Assembly (NCBI GenBank): GCA_022846095.1
Contig: AP025583.1
Span: 868,001 to 932,000 of the forward strand
DNA length: 64,000 nt
Origin: Oscillospiraceae bacterium
Lineage (GTDB): Bacteria; Bacillota; Clostridia; Oscillospirales; Oscillospiraceae
Direction of reading: 5' to 3'
In this document: positions 31,994 through 43,348 of the stretch, one piece after another
Position numbering within the stretch: the stretch's first letter is position 1
How the letters are laid out: each line of letters begins with the position of its first letter
The notes under the pieces: generated by a model
The model's input: the letters and a program-made list of their open reading frames with translations, nothing else
What the model was told of the DNA's origin: nothing
Database searches by the model: none
Made by a program: the position numbers and the translations under genes

Positions 31994-32662
31994 ATGGAGG
32001 AGCTGGAGGAGCGGGTCAGGGCCGCGGGGCGGGACAGGCAGGCCATGGACGCGCTGCTGCGGGACTACCTGCCCTTCCTCAGGGGGCAGGCAGCCCGGGG
32101 CGGGCCGGGCCTGGACTTCGACGACCGGCTGAGCCTGTCCATGTTGGCCTTCGCCGACGCGGCCCGGCGGTATGACGCCGGACGGGGCGCCTTCCTCCCC
32201 TTCGCGGAGAAGTGCATCCGCAACCGCCTTCTGGACGAGAGCCGCCGGGAGCGGCGGCAGACAGAGCGTGTTGTGCCGCTGTACGCGCAGGACGCGCCGG
32301 CAGAGGCAGACGCGCTCTCCCGGGAGCTGGAGCGGCAGTCGCTGGCCGGGGAGATCGCGCAGCTGGACCGGGACTTGGGCCTGTGCGGCCTCACCTTCCG
32401 GGAGCTGACCCGGGTCTGCCCCAGCCAGCGGCGGGCGCGGATCCAGTGCCTCCGGCTGGCCGCCTGTGTGGCGGCGGATCCCGAGCTGCGCGCCGGGTTT
32501 TGCCGCACGGGCAGGCTCCCCCAGGGGGAGCTGGCCCGGCGGTTTAAGCTCTCGCCCAAGACGGTGGAGAAGCACCGCAAGTACATCGCGGCCCTGGCCG
32601 TCCTTTTAACCGGGGATTACCCCGGGATCCGGGCGTTCCTGCCCAAGGAGGTGGCGCAATGA
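31994..32662 (+). CDS. RNA polymerase sigma-I-like factor
   Basis: This 222-residue sigma-70-family protein resembles SigI. A region 2-like part spans residues 15-95 (DALLRDYLPFLRGQA, LSLSMLAFADAARRYDAGRGAFLPFAEKCIRNRLLDE). The C-terminal helix-turn-helix is in 'LARRFKLSPKTVEKHRKYIAALAVLLTGDY', which matches the SigI family's ending rather than ECF region 4. The start ATG follows AAGAAGGTGGGGGC. It overlaps by 4 bases the gene for an RsgI-like anti-sigma factor, the normal partner, which supports the call. SigI factors respond to heat or to extracellular polysaccharides in other Clostridia. The signal here is open. Confidence 0.87.
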   Translation: MEELEERVRAAGRDRQAMDALLRDYLPFLRGQAARGGPGLDFDDRLSLSMLAFADAARRYDAGRGAFLPFAEKCIRNRLLDESRRERRQTERVVPLYAQDAPAEADALSRELERQSLAGEIAQLDRDLGLCGLTFRELTRVCPSQRRARIQCLRLAACVAADPELRAGFCRTGRLPQGELARRFKLSPKTVEKHRKYIAALAVLLTGDYPGIRAFLPKEVAQ

Positions 32663-33435
32663 GAACCGGCGTGGTTTTGGAGCTGCGGGAGGGCAGGGCG
32701 GTGGTCCTGGACGGCTCCGGCGGCTTCCGGGAGGTGGCGGCCCGGCAGGGGTGGCGCCCCGGGGACGTGGTGCCCCTGCCCGGCGGGCGCAAAAGGGCGG
32801 GGCGGCTGGCCGCGCTGGCCGCCAGTCTGGTACTGGTGCTGGCCGGGGCGGGCGGCTGGCTGTGGCTGAGCCCGGCGGCCCTGGTGAGCATGGACGTGAA
32901 CCCCTCGGTGGAGCTGACCCTCAACCGCTTCCGGCGGGTCCTGTCCGTCCGGGCCATGAACGGCGAGGGCGCGCAGCTCCTGGACGCCGGGGGGGTGCGG
33001 GGCATGTCCGCGGACGCGGCCGTGCGCACCCTTTTGGGCAGCGGCTACCTGGAGCCCTACCTGGCGCGCGAGAATCTGGTGGTGCTCACGGTGCAGGCCG
33101 GGGACGCGGCGCTGGAGGAGGCGCTCTACGCCCTGGTGGACGGGAGCGCCGAAGCGGCGGTGGGCGGGGAGGCGCGGGTATCCTGCCACCGAGTGGACGG
33201 CGCGCTGGTGGAGCAGGCCCACGGCCACGGCGTGACGGCGGGCAAGTACCTGGCGCTGCTGGCGCTCCAGCAGGCCGACCCCACCGTGGACATCGGAACG
33301 TACGCCGGCTGCGGCATCGGAGCGATCGAGGCGGAGACGGCCCGGTGCCACGCCGAAGGCGGGACGCGGGACGAGGCGCCGCCGGATGGCGGCTGCGGCG
33401 CGGAGGACCACCACGGACACCACCACGGAGAATAG
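32659..33435 (+). CDS. RsgI-like anti-sigma-I factor (minimal form)
   Basis: The 258-residue membrane protein has a cytoplasmic RsgI N-terminal domain (residues 1-47, RTGVVLELREGRAVVLDGSG) and one membrane helix (about 49-70). The extracytoplasmic domain starts with 'VSMDVNPSVELTLNRF'. In RsgI proteins the Asn-Pro bond of this motif (here N81-P82) is reported to be self-cleaved during signalling. The domain ends around residue 230, then an acidic, His-rich tail 'CGAEDHHGHHHGE'. There is no carbohydrate-binding module or glycosidase domain, unlike the RsgI sensors of cellulolytic Clostridia. It is coupled to the sigma gene by a 4-base overlap. Confidence 0.85.
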   Translation: MRTGVVLELREGRAVVLDGSGGFREVAARQGWRPGDVVPLPGGRKRAGRLAALAASLVLVLAGAGGWLWLSPAALVSMDVNPSVELTLNRFRRVLSVRAMNGEGAQLLDAGGVRGMSADAAVRTLLGSGYLEPYLARENLVVLTVQAGDAALEEALYALVDGSAEAAVGGEARVSCHRVDGALVEQAHGHGVTAGKYLALLALQQADPTVDIGTYAGCGIGAIEAETARCHAEGGTRDEAPPDGGCGAEDHHGHHHGE

Positions 33436-33438
33436 AGG

Positions 33439-33475
33439 AAAGGACCGCGGGGGAAGCCTTCCCCCGCGGTCCTTT
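33439..33475. terminator. Bidirectional terminator between rsgI-like and metA genes
   Basis: AAAGGACCGCGGGGG pairs perfectly with CCCCCGCGGTCCTTT around a short AAGCCTT loop. T-rich sequence follows on the plus strand (TTTTATGG), and the minus-strand stem ends with TTTCC. It lies between convergent genes. Confidence 0.85.
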
Positions 33476-33481
33476 TATGGG

Positions 33482-34396
33482 TTATACCTTGTCCAAGTCG
33501 TAGGGCGTGGTCTGATAGACGTAATAGTTGAGCCAGTTGGTGTAGAGCAGCTGGCCCGCGGAGCGCCAGCGCACGATGGGCTCCCGCCGGGGGTCGTCCT
33601 CGGGGAAGTAGTTGCGGGGCACCGCGATGGGCAGGCCCTTTTCCACGTCCCGCCGGTACTCCTTCGCCAGGGTGTCCGGGTCGTACTCCGGGTGGCCCAT
33701 GATGTAGAAGCGGCGGCTGTCCCGGGTCTTTACCGCAAAGACCCCCGCCTCGGAGGAGGTTGCCAGCAGCTCCAGATCCCCGCAGGCGCGGATGTCCTCC
33801 TCCCACACCTCGGTGTAGCGGGAGTTGGGGGCCGAAAATACGTCGTCGAAGCCGCGGAAGAGGGGGGAGCTGGGCTTGAGCACCCGGTGCTCGTACACGC
33901 CGAAGAGCTTCCTGGGCAGGGAGCGCTTGGCGATCCCGTGGTGATAGTACAGCCCCGCCTGGGCCCCCCAGCAGATGTGGAGGGTGGAGTGGACGTGGGT
34001 CTTGCTCCACGCCATGATGTCGCACAGCTCGCTCCAGTAGTCCACCTGATCGAACTCCAGGTTCTCCACCGGGGCCCCGGTGATGATAAGCCCGTCGTAT
34101 TTGCGCTCCTTCACCTGGTCGAAGGTGGTGTAGAAGGACTCCAGGTGCTCCCCGTCCGTGTTGTGGGACTGGTAGCTGGAGGTCTGGAGCAGCTCCACCT
34201 GCACCTGGATGGGGGTGTTGGACAGCTTGCGCAGGATCTGGGTCTCGGTGACGATTTTGGTGGGCATCAGGTTCAGGATTAGCACGTTCAGCGGGCGGAT
34301 GTCCTGGTGCATGGCCCGGTATTCGGTCATGACGAAGATGTTCTCGCCCTCCAGCACGGCGCGGGCGGGCAGGGAATCGGGTATTCGTATCGGCAT
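33482..34396 (-). CDS. metA: Homoserine O-acetyltransferase of the MetA family
   Basis: MetA activates homoserine for methionine synthesis. At 304 residues it has the usual length. Catalytic residues are at the expected numbers: C142 ([11 protein letters not shown]) and H235/E237 (MGHPEYD). Residue 111 is glutamate (TGAPVE111), which in this family has been linked to acetyl-CoA rather than succinyl-CoA use, so this should be an acetyltransferase despite the MetA fold. The start ATG has GGAGGTAGCGCC before it. The longer frame to 34723 reaches the rRNA promoter region and is not used. No SAM riboswitch or T-box is seen in its upstream region. Confidence 0.95.
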   Translation of the reverse strand: MPIRIPDSLPARAVLEGENIFVMTEYRAMHQDIRPLNVLILNLMPTKIVTETQILRKLSNTPIQVQVELLQTSSYQSHNTDGEHLESFYTTFDQVKERKYDGLIITGAPVENLEFDQVDYWSELCDIMAWSKTHVHSTLHICWGAQAGLYYHHGIAKRSLPRKLFGVYEHRVLKPSSPLFRGFDDVFSAPNSRYTEVWEEDIRACGDLELLATSSEAGVFAVKTRDSRRFYIMGHPEYDPDTLAKEYRRDVEKGLPIAVPRNYFPEDDPRREPIVRWRSAGQLLYTNWLNYYVYQTTPYDLDKV

Positions 34397-34545
34397 GGCG
34401 CTACCTCCGTACACATTCATTATTATATAGTAAAAGCCTAACACATTTGGCCCTGCGCCGCAACAGCGGATCCGCGCACGGATGTGCCCGGTGGAGGGAC
34501 AAACTGGAAAAACAAAAGAAATCTCGGGAAAAATGAAAAAAGGAG

Positions 34546-34574
34546 TTGACACAGGGCGAAGTATTTGGTATATT
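34546..34574 (+). promoter_or_regulatory. rRNA operon promoter P1
   Basis: TTGACA (34546-34551) and TATATT (34569-34574) have a 17-base spacer. It is the first of three tandem promoters before the 16S gene. Confidence 0.85.
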
Positions 34575-34650
34575 AATCGAGCGCCTGACGGACGGGGCAC
34601 TGAATTGAAGAGGGAAGGCCGAGCGGCCGAAAAACTTCTGAAAAAAGTGC

Positions 34651-34679
34651 TTGACAAGTTGAACCGGCTATGGTAAACT
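34651..34679 (+). promoter_or_regulatory. rRNA operon promoter P2
   Basis: TTGACA (34651-34656) and TAAACT (34674-34679) have a 17-base spacer. The upstream GAAAAAAGTGC is repeated before P3, so P2 and P3 look like duplicates. Confidence 0.8.
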
Positions 34680-34773
34680 AAGCGAGTTCGCGTGAGACGC
34701 GGGCGGCTGGATGAAAAGTACAAAAAGGGCTGGAAAGCGGCTGAAAAGCCGAAAGAAAGTTTGAAAAAAGTGC

Positions 34774-34802
34774 TTGACAGCGGTTACCGAGTGTGGTACA
34801 AT
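34774..34802 (+). promoter_or_regulatory. rRNA operon promoter P3
   Basis: TTGACA (34774-34779) and TACAAT (34797-34802) have a 17-base spacer, and the same GAAAAAAGTGC context as P2. It is the promoter closest to the 16S gene. A further TTGACA at 34920 lacks a good -10. Confidence 0.9.
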
Positions 34803-34826
34803 ACAGTTCCTGCCGGCGAGGCGGCG

Positions 34827-34854
34827 TGCACCTTGTAAATTAAACAACGTGAAG
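34827..34854 (+). promoter_or_regulatory. rRNA leader: boxA-like site and left arm of the 16S processing stem
   Basis: TGCACCTTGTAAATTAAAC resembles the boxA-containing sequence before 23S (36884-36904). The 19 bases at 34836-34854 are perfectly complementary to 36596-36614 downstream of 16S. They form the long stem expected to be cut by RNase III. Confidence 0.85.
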
Positions 34855-34995
34855 AACTTGAAGCACCAGAAAAGGACGAGAAGTCCTTTCTAAAACAAGC
34901 AATTGTTTGGAAAGGCTCTTGACAAATTTCTTTGAAGCTATGATTCATGGTTTCAATAGAATGATTTAGACAGCCTCGGCTGTATAGATACCATT

Positions 34996-36531
<1,536 letters not shown>

Positions 36532-36595
36532 AGACTTCGGATAACTTAGGTTATTCGTAACGTCCTAAGGTCAGACCATTTCTGGTGGAAGAGAA

Positions 36596-36614
36596 CTTCA
36601 CGTTGTTTAATTTA
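36596..36614 (+). other. Right arm of the 16S processing stem
   Basis: CTTCACGTTGTTTAATTTA is the perfect complement of 34836-34854, enclosing the 16S gene. Confidence 0.85.
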
Positions 36615-36635
36615 GAGGGTACACGCTGTTGAGAT

Positions 36636-36712
36636 GGGCCCATAGCTCAGCTGGCTAGAGCGCGCGACTGATAATCGCGAGGTCGGTGGTTCGAGTCCAC
36701 TTGGGCCCACCA
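36636..36712 (+). tRNA. tRNA-Ile (GAT)
   Basis: It forms a standard cloverleaf with acceptor GGGCCCA/TGGGCCC, a D-arm with AGCTCAGCTGGCTAGAGC, anticodon loop CTGATAA (anticodon GAT), a T-arm with GGTTCGAGTCC and an encoded CCA end. It sits in the 16S-23S spacer. Confidence 0.97.
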
Positions 36713-36730
36713 CTTTTCTCAATGGGGCAC

Positions 36731-36806
36731 GGGGGTATAGCTCAGCTGGGAGAGCACCTGCTTTGCAAGCAGGGGGTCATCGGTTCGAGCCCGATTATCT
36801 CCACCA
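36731..36806 (+). tRNA. tRNA-Ala (TGC)
   Basis: The cloverleaf has anticodon loop TTTGCAA (anticodon TGC), T-arm GGTTCGAGCC and an encoded CCA. The acceptor stem GGGGGTA/TATCTCC includes two G-U pairs. The usual sequence here would be TACCTCC, so the stem is slightly weaker than normal. It is the second spacer tRNA. Confidence 0.95.
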
Positions 36807-36816
36807 ATTTAAGATT

Positions 36817-36856
36817 AGATTTAAGTGTTCAATGAAAGAGTTGAGCACTTAAATCT
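36817..36856 (+). other. Hairpin in the 16S-23S spacer
   Basis: A 16-base-pair stem (AGATTTAAGTGTTCAA with TTGAGCACTTAAATCT, one G-U pair) with an 8-base loop separates tRNA-Ala from the 23S leader. It is probably a processing signal. Confidence 0.75.
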
Positions 36857-36883
36857 GGCCTTAAGTGATTAGGGTTGGAAGCC

Positions 36884-36912
36884 TGCACCTTGAAAACTGA
36901 ACAATGTAGATT
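36884..36912 (+). promoter_or_regulatory. boxA-like site and left arm of the 23S processing stem
   Basis: TGCACCTTGAAAACTGAAC is the classic Firmicutes pre-23S leader. The segment 36899-36912 (GAACAATGTAGATT) is perfectly complementary to 39982-39995 after 23S. Confidence 0.85.
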
Positions 36913-37098
36913 GAAAGTATTGTAAAGCAAGCAACAGAGGGCAATTAAGCAAAAATGTTGTGGAATTGATTTAATAGAATGGCGAAAGTCGTTCTAGTGA
37001 ATGGGTAACGAAATAACAATTAGCCAAAAATTGAACAACTTCTGTGAGCCTGCATAATTCATGATATTAATAGAATCAGGTAAGACTGATTCTACTAA

Positions 37099-39940
<2,842 letters not shown>

Positions 39941-39981
39941 TTAACATGAATGAAGCAGGCGTGCTTGTGAACTCTATCCTA

Positions 39982-39995
39982 AATCTACATTGTTC
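39982..39995 (+). other. Right arm of the 23S processing stem
   Basis: AATCTACATTGTTC is the perfect complement of 36899-36912. Confidence 0.85.
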
Positions 39996-40032
39996 GGTTT
40001 TGAGGGTGCTGGCAGAGCAGCGCGACGTATCC

Positions 40033-40107
40033 GGCCCGTTGGTCAAGTGGTCAAGACGGCGGCCTCTCACGCCGCAAACGGGAGTTCGACTCTCCCACGG
40101 GTCACCA
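40033..40107 (+). tRNA. tRNA-Glu (CTC)
   Basis: Acceptor GGCCCGT/ACGGGTC, D-arm GGTCAAGTGGTCAAGAC, anticodon stem GCGGC/GCCGC with loop CTCTCAC (anticodon CTC), T-arm with GAGTTCGACTC and encoded CCA. It reads GAG, the preferred Glu codon in this GC-rich genome. Its location between 23S and 5S is unusual. Confidence 0.95.
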
Positions 40108-40131
40108 TATTTCTATATGGGATTCAGATGC

Positions 40132-40207
40132 GCGCCTTTAGCTCAGTTGGTAGAGCAACTGACTCTTAATCAGTGGGTCCCGGGTTCGAATCCCTGAAGG
40201 CGCACCA
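40132..40207 (+). tRNA. tRNA-Lys (CTT)
   Basis: Acceptor GCGCCTT/AAGGCGC, D-arm AGCTCAGTTGGTAGAGC, loop ACTCTTAA (anticodon CTT), T-arm GGTTCGAATCC and encoded CCA. It reads AAG, the favoured Lys codon here. It lies 24 bases after tRNA-Glu and 56 bases before 5S. Confidence 0.97.
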
Positions 40208-40263
40208 ATCCCAGTGGGATGTGCTGCATCCCACTGGGAGCTCTAAAAATTATATATGACGCA

Positions 40264-40379
<116 letters not shown>

Positions 40380-40382
40380 CAG

Positions 40383-40414
40383 AAAACCCAATCTCGAAAG
40401 AGGTTGGGTTTTTT
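40383..40414 (+). terminator. rRNA operon terminator
   Basis: AAAACCCAATCTC pairs with GAGGTTGGGTTTT around a CGAAAG-type tetraloop closing, followed by TT. It directly follows the 5S gene. Confidence 0.92.
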
Positions 40415-40519
40415 GCTGCCCGGATCCGGCAGCTTAGGCGGCCCTGGGCGCCGCTTGGGAAAAAGCCCTTGATCCCCGCCGGCGCACCCGGTACAATGCA
40501 GATGCAAGGGGGGAGTGCA

Positions 40520-40975
40520 GTGCAGATTCACATTCAGGAGTGCCCGGAGCTGGAGGAGACCGAGATTACGCTCCGGTGCAGGCAGACCGACGAGCAGGTG
40601 CTCAGGATACTGGCCCTGCTGCGGGTCTTTGACCGGAAGCTGACCGGGGTGCGGGAGGGGGAGACCTTCCTGCTGGACGCGGCCGAGGTGCTGTATATCG
40701 ACACGGCGGACAAACGGACCTTTTTCTATACCGCCGGCGGGGTGTACGAGACGCCGCTGAAGCTCTACGAGCTCGCCGAGCGGCTGGCGCCCTACGATTT
40801 CTTCCGGGCGGGCAAGTCCATGGTGGTCAACTTTAACCAGATCCAGTCCCTGCGCCCCGAGTTCGGCGGGCGGATGCAGCTCACCATGAGCAACGGGGAG
40901 AGCGTCTTTGTCTCACGGCAGTACGTGCCAACCATTAAACAGAAGCTGGGATTAATACAGGAGGTGCGAGGATGA
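40520..40975 (+). CDS. LytTR-family DNA-binding regulator
   Basis: This 151-residue protein has a LytTR DNA-binding domain (about residues 50-148, 'FLLDAAEVLYIDTADKRTFFY', 'FFRAGKSMVVNFNQI', 'SNGESVFVSRQYVPTIKQKL') and no receiver domain. The start is read as GTG at 40520 with AAGGGGGG 8 bases upstream. The frame is open back into the 5S gene, which is a shadow. It overlaps by 4 bases a DUF3021 membrane protein. Such LytTR-DUF3021 pairs are common in Firmicutes, with the membrane protein thought to control the regulator and the pair to regulate itself. Confidence 0.9.
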   Translation: MQIHIQECPELEETEITLRCRQTDEQVLRILALLRVFDRKLTGVREGETFLLDAAEVLYIDTADKRTFFYTAGGVYETPLKLYELAERLAPYDFFRAGKSMVVNFNQIQSLRPEFGGRMQLTMSNGESVFVSRQYVPTIKQKLGLIQEVRG

Positions 40976-41415
40976 AACGGGTTTTGGAATGTGTGGTATC
41001 GATTAAGTCAAGCGCCTGTATGGTCTTTACAGGAACCCTGCTGGCCTTTTCCCTGGTCTACCTGTGCCTGGGGATCCGGGCGGTCACCCTGGCGGTCATC
41101 TTTGAAATGGCCCTGCTGAGCCTGCTGGGCGCCACCGTCCAGTGGGTGTTCTTTTCCGGCAGGGTGGTGAAGAATATGGCCTACGGCAAGCGCATCATGC
41201 TGGCCCTGCCGGTATTCCTGGTCCTCTTTGCCGGGGCGGCGCTGCTCTTCCGTTGGTTCCCGGTGGCCAACCCCACGGCCTGGGGCCTGTTTTTGTTAAT
41301 CTTCATCCTGGCCTTCGGGGGGATCACCTTGGGCTTTGAAATCTACTTCCGGGTGACCGGGCGGCACTACGACGAGCTGCTGAACGCCCGCAAAAAGAAG
41401 GGGAATACGCCTTGA
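40972..41415 (+). CDS. DUF3021 family membrane protein
   Basis: This 147-residue protein has four predicted membrane helices (about residues 14-36, 40-60, 76-96, 105-125) and a short basic C-terminus (LLNARKKKGN). Size, topology and coupling (ATGA overlap) to a LytTR regulator match the DUF3021 family, the presumed membrane partner of LytTR proteins. Its ligand is unknown. Its stop overlaps the TTG start of sfsA. Confidence 0.85.
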   Translation: MKRVLECVVSIKSSACMVFTGTLLAFSLVYLCLGIRAVTLAVIFEMALLSLLGATVQWVFFSGRVVKNMAYGKRIMLALPVFLVLFAGAALLFRWFPVANPTAWGLFLLIFILAFGGITLGFEIYFRVTGRHYDELLNARKKKGNTP

Positions 41416-42104
41416 TCTATCAGCATATCACAAAGGGCCGCTTCCTGGCCCGGCCCAACCGCTTTATCGCCCACGTGGAGCTGGCGGGGGAGACCGCAGT
41501 CTGCCACGTGAAGAACACCGGCCGGTGCCGGGAGCTGCTGGTGCCCGGCGCGGCGGTCTACCTGGAGCGGTCGGACAATCCGGCCAGAAAGACACTGTAC
41601 GACCTGGTGGCGGTGGAAAAAGAGACGGCCTCCGGCCCTCTGCTCATCAATATGGACGCCCAGGCCCCCAACAAAGCCTTTCAGGAGTGGGCCTCCGGCG
41701 GGGCGTTTGTGGAAAACCTGACCCTGCTGCGGCCCGAGACCACTTATGGCAAGTCCCGCTTCGACTTCTACTTTGAGGCCGGTGAAAGAAAGGGCTTTGT
41801 GGAGGTCAAGGGCGTGACCCTGGAGGAGGACGGCCTGGCGCGCTTCCCCGACGCGCCCACGGAGCGAGGCGTGAAGCACCTGGAGGAGCTGATTGCCTGC
41901 AAGGCGGCGGGCTACGAGGCCTATATCTGCTTCGTCATCCAGATGGCGGGCATGGACGCCTTCGCCCCCAACGACCGCACCCACCCCGCCTTTGGGGAGG
42001 CCCTGCGCCGGGCCGCGGCGGCGGGCGTGGAGGTGCTGGCCCGGCAATGCACGGTCACGCCGGAGTCCCTGGCCCTGGCCGGGCCGGTCCCCATATCACT
42101 CTGA
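41412..42104 (+). CDS. sfsA: DNA/RNA nuclease SfsA family protein
   Basis: The 230-residue protein matches SfsA along its length: 'GRFLARPNRFIAHVEL', 'VCHVKNTGRCRELLVPGAAVYL', 'GKSRFDFYFE', 'FVEVKGVTLEEDGLARFPDAPTERGVKHL'. The PD-(D/E)xK-like residues are in 'RFDFYF...FVEVKG'. It was first described as a sugar fermentation stimulation protein in Escherichia coli, and the fold suggests nuclease activity. The start is TTG, overlapping the DUF3021 stop by 4 bases. Confidence 0.93.
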   Translation: MIYQHITKGRFLARPNRFIAHVELAGETAVCHVKNTGRCRELLVPGAAVYLERSDNPARKTLYDLVAVEKETASGPLLINMDAQAPNKAFQEWASGGAFVENLTLLRPETTYGKSRFDFYFEAGERKGFVEVKGVTLEEDGLARFPDAPTERGVKHLEELIACKAAGYEAYICFVIQMAGMDAFAPNDRTHPAFGEALRRAAAAGVEVLARQCTVTPESLALAGPVPISL

Positions 42105-42123
42105 CCGCGGCGGCGGCCCGGGC

Positions 42124-42152
42124 TTGCCAAGTCCGGGCCGCCGCATTATAAT
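42124..42152 (+). promoter_or_regulatory. Predicted promoter of the GNAT gene
   Basis: TTGCCA (42124-42129) and a perfect TATAAT (42147-42152) with a 17-base spacer lie 34 bases before the start codon. Confidence 0.7.
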
Positions 42153-42185
42153 GTCTGTATGCTTGAAAAGACGGAGGGCCAGTTT

Positions 42186-42902
42186 ATGGAGCAGCAGATG
42201 GACATTATCACCAGGGAGATCCCGTCCAAGGGCAAGGGGTATCTCGTGGTGCAGCGCTGCGCGCCGGAGGAGGTCTACGCGCTGGTGGGCCGCGGCGCGG
42301 CGGAGCTGCTGGCGCAGGGCGCGGCGGAGATCTACGCCGCCAGCCGGGATGCGTCGGCCCCCCTGGAGGAGGGATCCCACGGCGGCTACCGGCTGGAGAC
42401 GGCCCACGACATGCTGGGCATGGACCGGGCGCTGGACGGGGACCGCCCCCGCCCCCAGGGGCGGCTGACCCTGGAGCCCCTGACCCGGGAGAAGGGCGGG
42501 CTGTTCCTGGGCATCTACAACGAGAGCTTCCACGCCGTGCCCAACTCGGCCACCTACGGCCCGGAGGAGCTGGACGAGATCCTGGGGGAGCAGTACCGGT
42601 GCGGCTTTGCCCTGCTGGACGGCACGCCCGTGGGGATCTACGAGTGCGGCTTTAAAAAGGAGCACCCGGAGATCGGCTCCATCGGCCTGACCAAATCGGC
42701 CCGGGGGAGGGGCCTGGGGCGGGAGCTGTTGCTCTCGGTGATGGATATGCTGGCGGAGATGGGCTGTAAGCGCTGCTGGCTCCAGGCGTCCACCGCCAAC
42801 GAGAGTGCCTACCCCCTGTACCTGTCGGTGGGCTTTGCACGGGAGAGCCTGCTCTCCCGCTGGTTCGCGGTAAAGGCGGAGGGGGATCTCCGCGGGGTTT
42901 GA
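42186..42902 (+). CDS. GNAT family N-acetyltransferase
   Basis: This 238-residue protein has a C-terminal GNAT fold. 'EIGSIGLTKSARGRGLGRELLLSVMDML' contains the R/QxxGxG/A acetyl-CoA loop, followed by 'CWLQASTANESAYPLYLSVGF'. The N-terminal half (residues 1-110) is less clear and could be a second, degenerate GNAT-like domain. The start at 42186 is chosen for GGAGGG 8 bases upstream. Another ATG at 42159 lacks a site. It is monocistronic, with its own promoter and terminator. The acceptor substrate is unknown. Confidence 0.88.
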   Translation: MEQQMDIITREIPSKGKGYLVVQRCAPEEVYALVGRGAAELLAQGAAEIYAASRDASAPLEEGSHGGYRLETAHDMLGMDRALDGDRPRPQGRLTLEPLTREKGGLFLGIYNESFHAVPNSATYGPEELDEILGEQYRCGFALLDGTPVGIYECGFKKEHPEIGSIGLTKSARGRGLGRELLLSVMDMLAEMGCKRCWLQASTANESAYPLYLSVGFARESLLSRWFAVKAEGDLRGV

Positions 42903-42923
42903 TCGAACCGTGAATATGAAGGG

Positions 42924-42954
42924 AAGGCGGACGGCGGAAAGCCGTCCGCCTTTT
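42924..42954 (+). terminator. Terminator after the GNAT gene
   Basis: AAGGCGGACGGC pairs perfectly with GCCGTCCGCCTT around GGAAA, followed by TTG. Confidence 0.85.
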
Positions 42955-42958
42955 GCTG

Positions 42959-43007
42959 TTGACATGTATCGAATATCGGTATAGTATGGTTATAACGATA
43001 TTCGATA
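42959..43007 (+). promoter_or_regulatory. Promoter and candidate PadR operator for the padR-DUF2812 operon
   Basis: TTGACA (42959-42964) and TAGTAT (42982-42987) have a 17-base spacer. A perfect inverted repeat, TATCGAATATCG (42967-42978) and CGATATTCGATA (42996-43007), overlaps the spacer and brackets the -10. This is an ideal place for a repressor to block transcription. The AT-rich site stands out in this GC-rich region. Autoregulation by the PadR protein encoded just downstream is inferred. Confidence 0.8.
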
Positions 43008-43024
43008 TAAAAGGGGGCGGGCGC

Positions 43025-43348
43025 GTGGCGCGGAAAAAGCTGGACACCCTGACCGAGCAGATGTACTACGTCCTGCTGGCCCTGCGGGAGGAGCGCCACG
43101 GCTACGGGGTGATGCAGTACATCTCGGAGCTGACCCAGGGCCGGGTGACGGTGGGGGCCGGGACGCTCTACGCCCTGCTGGACCGCTTCGAGGGGGACGG
43201 CCTCATCCGCCGCACCGCCGAGGCGGACAAGCGGAAATACTACCGGCTCACCTCCGAGGGGGATCAGGCCCTGCGGGCGGAGTACGAGCGCATCCGCCGC
43301 CAGGCGGAGGACATGGACCGCGTGCTGCGGGGGGAGGGACCGAGATGA
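43025..43348 (+). CDS. PadR family transcriptional regulator
   Basis: This 107-residue winged-helix protein of the short PadR type has 'LTEQMYYVLLALREERHGYGVMQYIS', the recognition segment 'VGAGTLYALLDRFEGDGLIRR' and the wing 'DKRKYYRLTSEGDQAL'. The GTG start follows AAGGGGGCGGG. It is coupled by ATGA overlap to the first of five DUF2812 membrane proteins, the standard neighbour of such PadR genes in Firmicutes. It probably represses its own operon through the adjacent inverted repeat. The inducer is unknown. Confidence 0.93.
   Translation: MARKKLDTLTEQMYYVLLALREERHGYGVMQYISELTQGRVTVGAGTLYALLDRFEGDGLIRRTAEADKRKYYRLTSEGDQALRAEYERIRRQAEDMDRVLRGEGPR

Noticed and set aside
34397-34545. SAM riboswitch or T-box controlling metA
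   Set aside because: The roughly 150 bases upstream on the minus strand show no S-box core, T-box (TGGNACCGCG) or terminator.
33482-34723. Extended MetA frame starting at 34723
   Set aside because: The extra N-terminus reads through the rRNA promoter region. The start at 34396 places the catalytic residues at their known numbers and has a GGAGG site.
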